Positions 1 to 15,400 of a stretch of 64,000 bases of DNA are shown here, in pieces. Origin of the DNA: Watersipora subatra (taxonomy: Eukaryota; Bryozoa; Gymnolaemata; Cheilostomatida; Watersiporidae); the NCBI RefSeq assembly GCF_963576615.1, contig NC_088708.1:1178001-1242000 (forward strand). Direction: 5' to 3'. Position 1 is the stretch's first letter. Each line of letters begins with the position of its first letter. Both the position numbers and the translations under genes were made by a program. The notes under the pieces were generated by a model. That model ran no database searches. It saw nothing but the letters and a program-made list of their open reading frames with translations, and was not told the DNA's origin.

Positions 1-406
1 TAAATGCAAGAACATGATGATACAAGATAATAAAACTAATTAAACATGCTGTTTACTAAAAAGTATTTGTTGTGTAAAGGTTGTGTTGCTATTGCCATTT
101 TATGAAATGTGATAAAAGCCTAGTTTTTATAAAAACAACCATTTTCTTGTAACCCAATTATCCAAACAGGAAAAGAATTTTCATCTCAAGTCTGACAATA
201 GAAGATCCTATATATAGTCTTTGGGATGTCAGGTCGGACTATGGCCATAGGGTTTTATGTGGTACATGAAAGCTGCACTGGGTTGTCAGTTACGTAGAAG
301 ACAACTTCAGAAATGGCGACCCAATTTTCGTAAAATAAAACACTAAGTTAATGAGCAAGGAAGAATAACCATGAAATTAATAGGTAGTGTCATTCAAGAG
401 TTTTAC
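1..406. other. WASHC5 last visible intron, 3' part missing
   Basis: Noncoding on both strands as far as I can see. No terminal strumpellin exon or polyA signal in the right context was recognised. Confidence 0.6.
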
Positions 407-494
407 CTTACGATCCAATCTGCCGTGGAACACAAATTCTTCAAGAAATAGCATTGCACTAATCGCATCAGTTGGGAAATCCATAACTTTAGGA
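407..494 (-). CDS. WASHC5: WASHC5 exon 25
   Basis: Encodes [20 protein letters not shown] then HGRLDRK, matching human PADVVGALLFLEDYV. Acceptor cttttag, donor AAG|gtaaaa; phase 2 in, phase 0 out. The final exon, expected to encode the conserved C-terminal tail of about 18 residues, is not visible in 1-406 and must lie beyond the left edge. Confidence 0.9.
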
Positions 495-3400
495 CTAAAA
501 GAAAATCAGTAAGATTGTCATCTGCCATCACTACATAGGAGACACACATTTCAAATGTACGACTAAAGTGAATTATCTTTGCAAGCAAACCAGTTGATCT
601 AAAACCTCTTCAGATTTACAATCATTTGTAGAACACAAAGATTTGTTTTAGCCATGTCGTATGAAATAAAATTAATCAACAGCATTGAGATATATTATTG
701 AGTAACCCTGAAAGCAAAAATAAATTTTAATCTTGATTTATGATAACATAAATTGGTAATTTAAAAACACTACATCTCACTTTCCTGTTCCGTCGAATGA
801 CATTGATTTTACAAATTGAGACATTAGTTGGAAGAATATATCCGTTTGTGTTGAGTTGAACTGCTTCAGAATCGTCAAGCATCCAATAACAAATGGGGGT
901 CCATCTATACCATCTTGGAGGCGCTTTGACATCATTGTGGCTGCAAAATAATAACTCCACAAATTCGCATAAAAATAAACTTCACAAGGTTTTTAACAAC
1001 CATATGAATCAGTGGATTGCAGATCATTCACCAATGTTGGATGACTAGACTGTCTCGAAAATGCCTCATTTCAAAAACAGCGCATTATATTACAGCAGTA
1101 TAACTTCCCAGAAGAGGATGTTTTTTTCTAATATATCTATTCTAGTTACATTTGCATCTCTATTGGTAGCTAGCCAGATTTGCAGTCTTATACATTCTAT
1201 TACATCAAGCCTTTAATGAATTTCTGATTCACTCACCGACACTCTTCGAGTACTGTAGTTTGGGCAGTTGACTCGTCACAAGCATGAACATGGCAAGAGA
1301 TAGTGATGGAATGTTTTTGGTAGTAATATAGATCTGCAAATGTTAGCACAAATAGACCAAGTAGGTATGTTGCTACATAGACAAAACAAGATAAATTATT
1401 ATGCAGTTTAGTACCATGTTATCCAATAAATTTGCATAAACATTGGAAGATTTCCGCACACAAAGGATATTTTGGATTGCAAACACTTGTTTGAGTTCTC
1501 TTAAATACGCTCAATTTGTATCCAGGCATCTTGGCTCAGTATTTGTTTGGTAAGCAATTAGTTGAGCGTTAGTTGCCATTTTCTGCTAGCTAGGTAAGGG
1601 TTTCAAGTCACTTTCAACTAATATGATGCACCTGCATGGCGCTTATACATTGCTGCATAACTAAAGGTTTAGCAAAATGGTTCTTTCTGATCCTCCTTTT
1701 TGCTTACACCAATGATATACAGCCCCCAATGGGGGGCTGTATATCATTGCTTACACTAATATACAGTCGCAGTGATCCTTTGCACTAGAAGGCCAAGCCA
1801 TGCCCAAATAACGGTGATTGAGATATTTGAATACTCAAATATTTGAATACCCAAATATTTAGAACAAATGCCCTCTGTAATAATTTGAGATCATTTCTAT
1901 TTTACTTTATTCATACAAATTCAAGAGTGCATTTGTAATTAATTTTAAAAACAAAGTGATTTGGATTTGGCAAACAAATCATATTGTTCCTATGATGTAC
2001 CTGTTTTAATGAACAATTTTTTATAAAACAGAAGCAAAAGTTAGCTTAGCTGTTTAGCTCTCATATTGTTTTGAAACTACCATTCAAGCTACCACACTAG
2101 CTGTCGGGGGCATTACGGTTGTTATAGATAAGGTCCGGTGTAATGATAATATCGCGCTCTGTCAATAGTATGTTTAGCCAGCAAACACAAGGCTAAAGAA
2201 ATTAAATTTCAAAATGGCAGATAGTAACCCTAATGAAGTTAAGCATTTGAATTTAGTATTTTACTGTCCTTAGCTATTACTAATTTTTAAATTTTTTGTA
2301 GCCTTTCTTAATTTTAGCTTATTGCTAAAATAATCCAATGATTTGGCAAATATTTTCAAACCATTATCAGTGATTAAGAATTTTAATTGTGCACATCAGG
2401 GATGGATTTTATCTTTCAACAACTATTTAATACACTATTTGATGTGTTTTTTCATTTTAATAAATTTTTTTAATAAAAGTAAGATAACTGATTTTAATAA
2501 AATCAGTTATATCTAATTTTTAGAAGTAGAAAGTATCTGCTACTACTACTACTGTTACTACTATTGCTAGAAGTATCAAATATGGCTTAGAGAATGCAAC
2601 AGAAATTTATATACATTTCATCGCTAATACTTTTATGGCTCTCGAAGATTAAAATAAGAGAAATGAATCCCCTTATTTTAAGCTTTCGACTACACAATGT
2701 TTCAGTTAAGAGTAATCTGAAGTAGGCAGGGCCCTCATGACGTGATCTTCTTCAATTGCTTGTATTAGATATTTCATGAATATTGTTGAGAAGGTAAAAA
2801 GGTGGTTCCCTATTACCTCAGGATTTTTGTCCGGATTGTCTCCCTTGTCGTGCAGTATTGGAGGAATTGTGGTTGGAATACATGTTTTGGCACTTAAACT
2901 CACCAAGTTCACATCATAAATTTACATTATTAATAAAAAGTACATTATTCTATTATGTCTATATGTCATAATAAAATGGAAGAACTAAGTGGAAGAGTTT
3001 CATCATCTTGTCATCCGAGCTCACCTAATACCTTTTTTCTGCTTTCTAAAGATTTTTTTACATATTATCCAACAAATCTATTATACCTGTACCTAACGAT
3101 GCCTTTTCTATCTCATCGTTGCCAACAAGTAAGAAATCACATAGAATCTTTCAGCAATGTTGGACCATGAAGCTAGTAATAGCTATACCGTAAGGAACCA
3201 TAAAGGCACACTGCCATTCTTTGCAAATATCTTTAGTACAAAGATTATTTCTATCATTTATCGTGTGAGTCACCTAATGATGCTATATTAAGTCAGTTGT
3301 GTAACATAATTAAAAAGGTCATCGATCGTTTGTGATTATTATCTGTCAACATTAAACAGAATAGCCACTAAAATTAAGCTTTCAAGTTTGCACTTTCATT

Positions 3401-6400
3401 GAATTCTTAAGCCTAATGGCGTATTTTTCGCTAAATTTACAGGCAATCTCCAAGAGACAAACGTATGTAAATACAACCATGTATATGGGCAAGCAAGCAA
3501 CAGTTAGAGTTATTTTTTGCATACAACTCCTCAAGTAAAAATATAATTTATATATAACTAAGTAAACTACCTCTATTATATAAATCTCAAAGTCTGCCTG
3601 TCCATCGGTACGTCTGGCTATAGTTATCAAAATCTTAAAATAAAAAATCCGTATCACAGAAGATTTAATCTCATAACCTCCCGTTTGTCAGGCAAATACC
3701 TTACCAATTTAGCTAAGCTAGATTGATAGATTCATTAGGCGATATATGTCGCTATGTGGGTGCAAATACGCTCTCCCATTATGACGCAACGCCATTCTAT
3801 GTATTAGTAAGAGCTTACTTAAATTAGCTATTGGCAATGTGCCAGGCTAGTGGCAAGTGGAATTGTTTATAAGCTGGGTTTATATAAGTGTGGCATTGCT
3901 ATCACTGCTTATAAGTAGATTTTTAATACCCGTGCAACGCCGACCATTCTGCTAGTCTTACTACATTCGTTGATGTTTAATTGTAATCAGTGGGAGCGTC
4001 ACAAGTAAGTTAAAACTTTCCACTTTAGGGTGATCCATTTGCTTGAAATGGTTTTCACTTTGCAGTTGACAGAATAATAAGGCTTACCATTGGTCAAAAA
4101 CGGAATGAGTGGTGCCAATGTTTGGACTGCTACTTGAGGGCTTTTGTTTTGAGCGAATGCAATAACAGAAATGTGTGTGGAGGAATAAATATAAAACTGG
4201 AAATGGCATAAATATTAGATTGAATGTAAAACTATGTTATGATAACCTAAAACCATTAAACAAATGCTAATGAGCCACCGTTAGACATTCTTAACAGTGT
4301 GATTAAACTAACCGAATCTAACCAAAATGATATCGGAATATTAAAGCATTTGGAAGATCTGAGTCACAGGACCTTCATAGAGGGAAATATTAAAATGGTT
4401 TGTTGTACAACAAGCCATAACACACCTTGTCAAGCGGGTTCGAAATGCCAACCGTCTCAAGGTAACTCGACAGCTCATACATGAGGGGGTTGTCTTCTCT
4501 AGGATATGGCAACGCAGGATCCTTGTAGTGCCTTTCAACATCATTTAAGAGCGCCCTACCAATTAGATGAGAAAGTCATGAGTGGCTGCTATCAAAACTC
4601 ATGGCAACGCAATGACGTAATAGGTGAGAAATGCCTGATTACTGAACAACCGGCCCAACCTGTGATTGGTCAAATGATTGCTAAAATTAAAGTGGCGGAC
4701 GAATTACGGTGAGAATTATTAGTACGATAGACATAACTCATAATTTTCTTTTTACACGATTAATTTTTGTAGCCGCCGACTTGAGAAGAAGTTGAGACTG
4801 TATATGGAAGTAGAGCATGACAACAAACAATGTTGGGGTTCAATTTATTTATAGTATGAACTTGAAGATGTAACCAAATACACACTTAAATCACTTAAAT
4901 CATCGCTTAAATCAATACATAATCTTTATTTAGCAAAGAGACTAACAAATCAGCTGAAATGTCTATTTTAGCATTGAACAAGCAAAGATACCTCTGTAAC
5001 CTATCAGGAAACATTTGACATTCATATTCGGCTAATGGCCAATCTTATAAAAAATTTTTAGTGAAAAAGCAAATAGCAAAAAAGACACATCCGAGCAGAC
5101 TAAAAACACCTAATATCTACAGTAGACTCGTTAAACATTAGCATTCAATGTTTGTGGCAAAGACTGAATGCAATGCAACAAGATGATTACCGTTAGTCAT
5201 CAGTTAATGTGCATGAGTTGTCCACCAAACGCTTCTCAGCACTTTTTAAGGTTAGCAGAATTATAAATATGCACAAAAGTGGCGAATCATTAATTAACTC
5301 GACATCGCTTCACCAGGCACTTCTTGTAATAAATCAAATTGCATACAGGCACATAATTTGGCATACAGGCACATAATTTGGCATTTCACAAAAACTACAG
5401 ATTTAATCATCTTGACCTGAATAAAGCTGTCTTGGACTGAATACGACGAGCATGGCAGACTTAGCTGAACACAGACCCAAATGACTGAATGAATATAAGC
5501 TGAGACGTGATATCACTTTGAGGGAAGTCAGAGACTGAACTTATTTGTCGGCACAACCAACTGCACTATTTACAAGATATATTTTTGGGAACTATTTCAC
5601 TGTTTCAGAACACTCATGATGTGAGGTTTCTACACCTGTGTGGGTTCAGTTATTGTGCGCAGCTTTATACCAAGTACATGGCATTTATTACAGAATGTAA
5701 AAAACAATGTTCATGACCAATAAGGTGCAATGTTAATATAAGCATTCATTTATAGCCTAGAAGTATCACTATACATTTACTGATACACCTGTTGCAATCA
5801 GAGTGCTCTACCAAATTATACGCTCTTTTAAAACAAATAGCCTCAAATAGCTAAAAACACGACTCTTCTTTGATGACTGGCAAAATACAAGCGATGTGAT
5901 CCATACTTTCACAAGCAGAAGGAGTACGGGTATCAGGTGCATTTTCGGAGTGGCCTGTGCTCCTTGTAGTATCAAGGGGACCTGTGAGCAGTCGCGCCTG
6001 TAACACCCACCCAGTCACAGAAACTCTTCCCTATCTTGGAACAGATTCTCCAGCCAATAGCTGTGCGGATTTGTGCAATGGACAGGGATTTGTTCCAGCG
6101 CCAAAAATAGTCTTTTCTGTCACACACCCAAGTGCCGCCCAAGAGTTTGTTGACATTACTATGGTCTGTCGTTCTGCATTAGTTTTCCCCAGAACAGCCT
6201 ATTCAATTATAATTTGCAAAGAGTCGTGTTCCATTACCTATTGATGTTCACTTCATACACATGACCAAATATGTGTGGTCTTTCCAGATGATCAGCCGCT
6301 ATTTGACATTTTAAAAGTAAAATACAATGGCTACAGATGTTCACATCTCATGGGTATTCGTTCTTAAATACATATTCACAATGTTATTACTTTATAAAAG

Positions 6401-9400
6401 GCAGTCGTACTACTGACAGAGTATTCATTTTAGCAAACATGATCTGTAGCTGTCTGCCAACCTTCACATTTTCAAAGCTGGTTTATACAATCGGTAATAG
6501 TTGTCATTTTAAAATAGAGTTTCCCTACTTTCTGAGGACTTTCCTGTCTGACATAGTGGCAGTCGAAATCAATGTAGACTAACATTCGTTACCCCCTGAC
6601 CAGTAAATGTGTCTGATAACATCTATATCTATATGAAGCACGGGAACTGAGCAAAAGTTTCTCCACACAGGTGATAATGCTTCAAGCCATGCTTCCATGA
6701 GTTAAATTTTTAATTGGGCAACATGGCAAATCCACATAAACAGTCGCAGAGACTCAGCGAAGCGCATGGAGTTGTATGCTTCGCTGAGATGCATGACCTA
6801 AGATAATTATGTGCCATGCAAAAAGTGCACTCTACAAAAATGCTGTCCTACGTGACAAGTTCTGATGACGACGATGATGTTCACCCAATTCACATAACCC
6901 AAGTAAAAGGCATTCATCGAGATCTCTAGGATGTTCATGCCTTTTACTGTTCCGTTATTCTACGTTTCACATGCTTTTTGAAGCTGTATTTCTAGAGTTG
7001 CAAGTGGACAGAATTAAACAGAGATGTGTAATTTAATCCCTGTTAGTCAGCTAACTTACTAACTTACTAGGCTAGCCTTGAGAGCTATAGGCTATATCAA
7101 GCATGAATAACGTGATAACATACATGTTCACATTGGACAAAGCACTGGCCAAAAATTTCGAGTCAAATTTGGAAGAGGTTGCGAGTTCGTGAGCCATCAG
7201 CCTCCTGATTAGCTGCATCTGTCCAATCTGCAACAAGCCAAGGCAGTGAGAGTTGTCTTCTTATTCCATTGTCAGAGTAATTAAAATTGGAGTTGTGTCA
7301 TGATAGCAACGATGAGGGATGTTATAATAGCAGCAGTCCTTGAGGAAGAGAATATCCACCCAAGTAGCTCATGCTTTACACGCCAAGTAAACTTACTGTA
7401 CTAACTTGATGCGTCTGAATACCAGCACATTTCACACCTCAAACAGATCAATATTTTTGAAAATTTCTTTAATACGGATATGCGAAAAAGTTGTATTTGA
7501 TAAACAAGACTTATTAAAACAGGAATTTTACACACATCATATTTCATCCGCCAAGAAATAAGCAAATTAATATAGGAATTAAGTGTAGTAAAAATCATTC
7601 GAAAATTTTAAATATTCATAGTTCAAAGGGAAACAAGCCACTATTCATATCAAAACTGACCTTGAGAATTTGAGCAACAAAAGCCGGCCACAAGCGACTA
7701 CCAGCTTGTGTCATCTGTCCATATGTCCTCTGGTCACTAGCTGAAATGGCGAACCAATTAAAAGCTTCAAAGAGTGATAACGGGACCAGAAAACTTGTCA
7801 AACACGGCACAGAAAGTCATTCAATCCATATACATGATACTCTGTCAATAGGATACAATAAACATACATGATACTCTGTCAATAGGATACAATAAACATA
7901 CATGATACTCTGTCAATAGTATACAATAAACATACATGATACTCTGTCAATAGGATACAATAAACATACATGATACTCTGTCAATAGGATACAATAAACA
8001 TACATGATACTCTGTCAATAGTATACAATAAACATACATGATACTCTGTCAATAGGATACAATAAACATACATGATACTCTGTCAATAGGATACAATAAA
8101 CATACATGATACTCTGTCAATAGTATACAATAAACATACATGATACTCTGTCAATAGGATACAATAAACATACATGATACTCTGTCAATAGGATACAATA
8201 AACATACATGATACTCTGTCAATAGTATACAATAAACATACATGATACTCTGTCAATAGGATACAATAAACATACATGATACTCTGTCAATAGGATACAA
8301 TAAACATACATGATACTCTGTCAATAGGCATGAGATTCGCCTCTGCCAAGGCCTTCACATCCAAAAATGTTTTCTCCTTGCTGACAACTCGCTCTAGCCG
8401 CTTGACAAATTCTTGCAACTGTTGAACTATCATGAAGGAAAAGAGCCTGTCGAGGCCTGTCAGACCCATGACATCGACACTTTGCTAAAAACATGATTCA
8501 CTAGCAACATCATTAGGTTATACGAGCTTTATATTGTAGGTCAGGTTTATTTTATAACAACAGGTTTATATTATACTGACATGTTTATATCATATTAACA
8601 GGTTTATATTATAATGACAAGTTTATATTATAATGAGAGGTTTATAATACCAGAAGCTGGTGAGCCAGTCTGCTGTTGACTATCTCCTCTTTAGTTTTGT
8701 AATCATACCAGGCACTCATCAAATCTATATAAACGGTGGTCCTACAACATCAACAACTGTTTATTTGCAAGGTCAATAATACGATGAACCATGTGGAGAT
8801 AACTATTCAGCAAATAACTTCAGTAAGAATTTTTATCTGACATTGTCTGCTTTTTCATGTCATAACCAGACAATACCAACTTTGGGTCAGTGATCCTCAG
8901 AATCTCTCGAGCAAGCCGTCCAATAAAATTGACTGAACTATCAACTGGAGGAAACCTTGGAATCGGAATTGCCTTGCTCTGGTAAATACTCTGGAAGTCC
9001 AGCACCTACGGTATTGGTTCAACATAGGAAATAAACGTGCAGGCAACTTTTTTACAAGTGTCACCTACTTGCCAGACTGGAATTATGCAAAATACATGCC
9101 AGGAATAGGAATTAGGAAATGATATAGGAATTTAGAAATGTACATTTAGGTAAGCCTAAGAAGAATATGATATACAACTAGTTAGTAAATATTAAGTACA
9201 GGTGAAAGTCATTTACCTTTGTCCTGAGAAAGCTATTGCACTCCTGTTCTACATTGTAGTTGACTATCCGTGAGAGTTCTTCCTGCCATATCTTCAGCCC
9301 ATAGATGTCCACATAGTCCTGAATGTACTCAAATGATCGCCTGAAACCATCCATCTGAGCGCCGAGTTGCTTGAGTCGAGGCATCAGCTCACTAGTCTTG

Positions 9401-12400
9401 GCCTTAGGGTTGAAAATGAGCCCCTTGTAGAGGGCGTATGCCACTTGTTTCACCAACTCTTTCCTGATACCATCTTCGAGCAGTTGCTTTGGGTCCACCT
9501 TTATGATGCCCATTAGGGTTGTCTTCATCATTAGTATTCCTTCAGTGAATACCGATATAGCATAAGTGTGCTCTGCAACCTACATATATATATAACATGA
9601 GAAGCCAACTACGACTAGATTACTGCTCGTAGTCCTGAAATTTTAATGAATCTGTAGCATTCCATTAATACTGGAAAAAGTGAAGATATGATTGATTGCT
9701 AAGGATAAAAACACCAGCTAGTACCGGAACTGTAGATGTGTGCAACTGTTTGTTACTACCTAGCATCGATGATGAGCAGATGTAAACCAATTATTCAATT
9801 GTGGTAAGTCATGATATGGAGAAGTGACACAGAGGTTAGGCCAGATGGGCATCAATACGATTTTTATGAGGACTGCTCATGGGTGCCACAAACACTAAAG
9901 TTTGGGCAATCCACAAACTTAATAAGTGTTACAACGGACTCCCCATTTGGATGACAGGAGTTATCTATCCAACGAGCAACAAAATTAATCATATAATAAA
10001 TGCCATAGGTTGAGAATTATGGTGCACTAGTAGGCTTTCCAGCCCCATGCACTGTAAAACGTCGTCACGAGTAATCAGTACATTACTCCTCGGGGTACCA
10101 TGTGAAACAATCTTTTTTGTCCCTCCAAATGGCATACAGCAAAAAACTCTCGACATTCAAATTTGGAGATCAGGGTGCTGAATATGTCGGAATGACAAAG
10201 ATGCCGATACGCTATTTGGTGAATTCCCTCCCACAATGCCTGAAAGAGATACAATAGTCGCTCCCTCTCTCCATTCAGTGTTATTTCGTTATCTGTGATA
10301 GTACAGCTGGTCATATACTGCACAGCCCATGAACAGTCTTAACTTCTATTAGATAGTGTAGCTGGTCATATACTACACAGCCCATGAACACTCTTAACTT
10401 ATATTAGATAGTACAGCTGGTCATATACTACACAGCCCATGAACACTCTTAACTTATATTAGATAGTACAGCTAGTCATATACTACACAGCCCATGAACA
10501 GTCTTAACTTATATTAGATAGTACAGCTGGTCATATACTACACAGCCCATGAACACTCTTAACTTATATTAGATAGTACAGTTGGTCATATACTACACAG
10601 CCCATGAACAGTCTTAACTTATATTAGATAGTACAGCTGGTCATATACTACACAGCCCATGAACACTCTTAACTTATATTAGATAGTACAGCTGGTCATA
10701 TACTACACAGTCCATGAACACTCTTAACTTATATTAGATAGTACAGCTGGTCATATACTACACAGCCCATGAACATTCTTAACTTATATTAGATAGTACA
10801 GCTAGTCATATACTACACAGCCCATGAACTGTCTTAACTTATATTAGATAGTACAGCTGGTCATATACTACACAGTCCATGAACACTCTTAACTTATATT
10901 AGATAGTACAGTTGGTCATATACTACACAGCCCATGAACACTCTTAACTTATATTAGATAGTACAGCTGGTCATATACTACACAGCCCATGAACACTCTT
11001 AACTTATATTAGATAGTACAGCTAGTCATATACTACACAGCCCATGAACAGTCTTAACTTATATTAGATAGTACAGCTGGTCATATACTACACAGTCCAT
11101 GAACACTCTTAACTTATATTAGATAGTACAGCTGGTCATATACTACACAGTCCATGAACACTATTAACTTATATTAGATAGTACAGCTAGTCATATACTA
11201 CACAGCCCATGAACACTCTTAACTTATATTAGATAGTACAGCTAGTCATATACTACACAGCCCATGAACACTCTTAACTTATATTAGATAGTACAGCTGG
11301 TCATATACTGCACAGCCCATGAACAGTCTTAACTTATATTAGATAGTACAGCTAGTCATATACTACACAGCCCATGAACAGTCTTAACTTATATTAGATA
11401 GTACAGCTAGTCATATACTACACAGCCCATGAACACTCTTAACTTATATTAGATAGTACAGCTGGTCATATACTACACAGCCCATGAACATTCTTAACTT
11501 ATTTTAGATAGTACAGCTAGTCATATACTACACAGCCCATGAACAGTCTTAACTTATATTAGATAGTACAGCTAGTCATATACTACACAGCCCATGAACA
11601 CTCTTAACTTATATTAGATAGTACAGCTGGTCATATACTACACAGCCCATGAACATTCTTAACTTATTTTAGATAGTACAGCTAGTCATATACTACACAG
11701 CCCATGAACTGTCTTAACTTATATTAGATAGTACAGCTAGTCATATACTACACAGCCCATGAACAGTCTTAACTTATATTAGATAGTACAGCTAGTCATA
11801 TACTACACAGCCCATGAACAGTCTTAACTTATATTAGATAGTACAGCTAGTCATATACTACACAGCCCATGAACATTCTTAACTTATTTTAGATAGTACA
11901 GCTAGTCATATACTACACAGCCCATGAACACTCTTAACTTATATTAGATAGTACAGCTAGTCATATACTACACAGTCCATGAACACTCTTAACTTATATT
12001 AGATAGTACAGCTGGTCATATACTGCACAGCCCATGAACAGTCTTAACTTATATTAGATAGTACAGCTAGTCATATACTACACAGCCCATGAACAGTCTT
12101 AACTTATATTAGATAGTACAGCTAGTCATATACTACACAGCCCATGAACACTCTTAACTTATATTAGATAGTACAGCTGGTCATATACTACACAGCCCAT
12201 GAACATTTTTAACTTATATTAGATAGTACAGCTAGTCATATACTACACAGCCCATGAACTGTCTTAACTTATATTAGATAGTACAGCTGGTCATATACTA
12301 CACAGTCCATGAACACTCTTAACTTATATTAGATAGTACAGCTGGTCATATACTACACAGCCCATGAACATTCTTAACTTATATTAGATAGTACAGCTAG

Positions 12401-15400
12401 TCATATACTACACAGCCCATGAACTGTCTTAACTTATATTAGATAGTACAGCTAGTCATATACTACACAGCCCATGAACACTCTTAACTTATATTAGATA
12501 GTACAGCTAGTCATATACTACACAGTCCATGAACACTCTTAACTTATATTAGATAGTACAGCTGGTCATATACTACACAGCCCATGAACATTCTTAACTT
12601 ATATTAGATAGTACAGCTAGTCATATACTACACAGCCCATGAACTGTCTTAACTTATATTAGATAGTACAGCTAGTCATATACTACACAGCCCATGAACA
12701 CTCTTAACTTATATTAGATAGTACAGCTAGTCATATACTACACAGCCCATGAACACTCTTAACTTATATTAGATAGTACAGCTAGTCATATACTACACAG
12801 CCCATGAACACTCTTAACTTATATTAGATAGTACAGCTGGTCATATACTACACAGTCCATGAACACTCTTAACTTATATTAGATAGTACAGCTGGTCATA
12901 TACTACACAGCCCATGAACACTCTTAACTTATATTAGATAGTACAGCTAGTCATATACTACACAGCCCATGAACACTCTTAACTTATATTAGATAGTACA
13001 GCTAGTCATATACTACACAGCCCATGAACACTCTTAACTTCTATTAGATAGTACAGCTAGTCATATACTACACAGCCCATGAACAGTCTTAACTTATATT
13101 AGATAGTACAGCTAGTCATATACTACACAGCCCATGAACAGTCTTAACTTATATTAGATAGTACGGCTAGTCATATACTACACAGCCCATGAACATTCTT
13201 AACTTATATTAGATAGTACAGCTAGTCATATACTACACAGCCCATGAACTGTCTTAACTTATATTAGATAGTACAGCTAGTCATATACTACACAGCCCAT
13301 GAACAGTCTTAACTTATATTAGATAGTACAGCTAGTCATATACTACACAGCCCATGAACAGTCTTAACTTATATTAGATAGTACAGCTAGTCATATACTA
13401 CACAGCCTATGAACACTTTTAACTTATATTAGATAGTACAGCTGGTCATATACTACACAGCCCATGAACACTCTTAACTTATATTAGATAGTGTAGCTGG
13501 TCATATACTACACAGCCCATGAACACTCTTAACTTATATTAGATAGTACAGCTAGTCATATACTACACAGCCCATGAACATTCTTAACTTATATTAGATA
13601 GTACAGCTAGTCATATACTACACAGCCCATGAACTGTCTTAACTTATATTAGATAGTACAGCTAGTCATATACTACACAGCCCATGAACAGTCTTAACTT
13701 ATATTAGATAGTACAGCTAGTCATATACTACACAGCCCATGAACAGTCTTAACTTATATTAGATAGTACAGCTAGTCATATACTACACAGCCCATGAACA
13801 GTCTTAACTTATATTAGATAGTACAGCTAGTCATATACTACACAGCCCATGAACACTCTTAACTTATATTAGATAGTACAGCTAGTCATATACTACACAG
13901 CCCATGAACACTCTTAACTTATATTAGATAGTACAGCTAGTCATATACTACACAGCCCATGAACACTCTTAACTTCTATTAGATAGTACAGCTAGTCATA
14001 TACTACACAGCCCATGAACACTCTTAACTTCTATTAGATAGTACAGCTAGTCATATACTACACAGCCCATGAACAGTCTTAACTTATATTAGATAGTACA
14101 GTTGGTCATATACTACACAGCCCATGAACAGTCTTAACTTATATTAGATAGTACAGCTAGTCATATACTACACAGCCCATGAACAGTCTTAACTTATATT
14201 AGATAGTACAGCTGGTCATATACTACACAGCCCATGAACACTCTTAACTTCTATTAGATAGTACAGCTGGTCATATACTACACAGCCCATGAACAGTCTT
14301 AACTTATATTAGATAGTACAGCTAGTCATATACTACACAGCCCATGAACATTCTTAACTTATATTAGATAGTACAGTTGGTCATATACTACACAGCCCAT
14401 GAACAGTCTTAACTTATATTAGATAGTGCAAGTTTCGTGCCAAGTCTCGCATTGAAACACTTAGGTATTGAAAACACGATGTATAACTTTCATAGCTGTA
14501 TTAGTTGGTTTACACTCAATTATTCAATTTTTCCCATCAATTTGTAATAAAAATGATACACAAAAATTTGTATGTTTGGCTCTCAAAGTAATTTTAAAAT
14601 TTCGCACCTGCAAGACAGTGAAAACCGTTTTGCCTGCTAAGTTTGCTAAAGTGGGAATCTTGAATTTATAGTTAGACTAGGTGAATGCCCGACGTTGCCC
14701 AGGTAATAAAAAAGTTTCTGTTCAGAAAACTTATTTTTATTTAACATATACAACAGTTACCTCTAACTTTCAAACTACATATCATGAGAAAAGACTTTTG
14801 TGCAGTTCAAATACATACAAATCTAGAAAAACAATAAAACAACTGTAATAGTGTTGAAATGTAAAATAAGCAAGTAATGGCTAGATAAAGTCTGTTCTAT
14901 TACAATGATTACAAAGAAAAATGATGTGATATTTATAAAACTAAAATGAACTGAAAAAAAAATAAAAACCTTGGATATGTTGGATACAACATAATAATAA
15001 AACAATACAATAACTTTGAATACAACGATACAGGTACCTCTTGACACTGGTACCTCTCGTAATCATTTTTACGAAAGTCAAAATGAGGTATCAGTTTTTA
15101 GTGTTTACAGGTTTTAACGATTACCCTTATGAAGAACAGAAAATTGAAGCGTGTAATGGCACATTTGAAATTGAAATGACACATTTGAAAATAACAAATT
15201 AAAAAAATAGGTAAAGATTATGAGGTATTAAAAAAATTTCAAAAAAAGCAAGCGCAGATAATAATAAAAACTACATACTCAGTTTCTAGCCTGCAATCGC
15301 GATAAGTATAGATAAGTATAGATAAGTATAGATAAGTATAGATAAGTATAGATAAAAATAGATAAAGATAGATAAAGATAGATAAAAATAGATAAAAAAT

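Larger units (their letters stand above)
1334..7131. other. WASHC5 introns 21-22 with one unlocated exon
   Basis: 5.8 kb between exons 21 and 23. An exon of about 138 nt (the human segment with HYQDP and YPKEDN) should lie here, but I could not find it. The stretch contains a perfect hairpin at 1712-1751, a doubled 20-mer at 5343-5382, a perfect 11-bp-arm hairpin near 6749-6783, and a dispersed-repeat tail at 3920-3962. Otherwise nothing recognised. Confidence 0.6.

Noticed and set aside
2706-2912. 68-codon minus-strand frame with [12 protein letters not shown] and a GAG|gtaata donor, tested as the missing WASHC5 exon
   Set aside because: Only the KGDN stretch resembles the expected KEDN; the flanking residues and the acceptor do not fit, and the conserved HYxDP is absent.
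4299-4712. Overlapping 61-68-codon frames on both strands
   Set aside because: Short, unsupported and in the large WASHC5 intron; no family resemblance.
5957-6244. 95-codon plus-strand frame within the WASHC5 intron region
   Set aside because: No homology or supporting signals; antisense to an intron of a well-supported gene.
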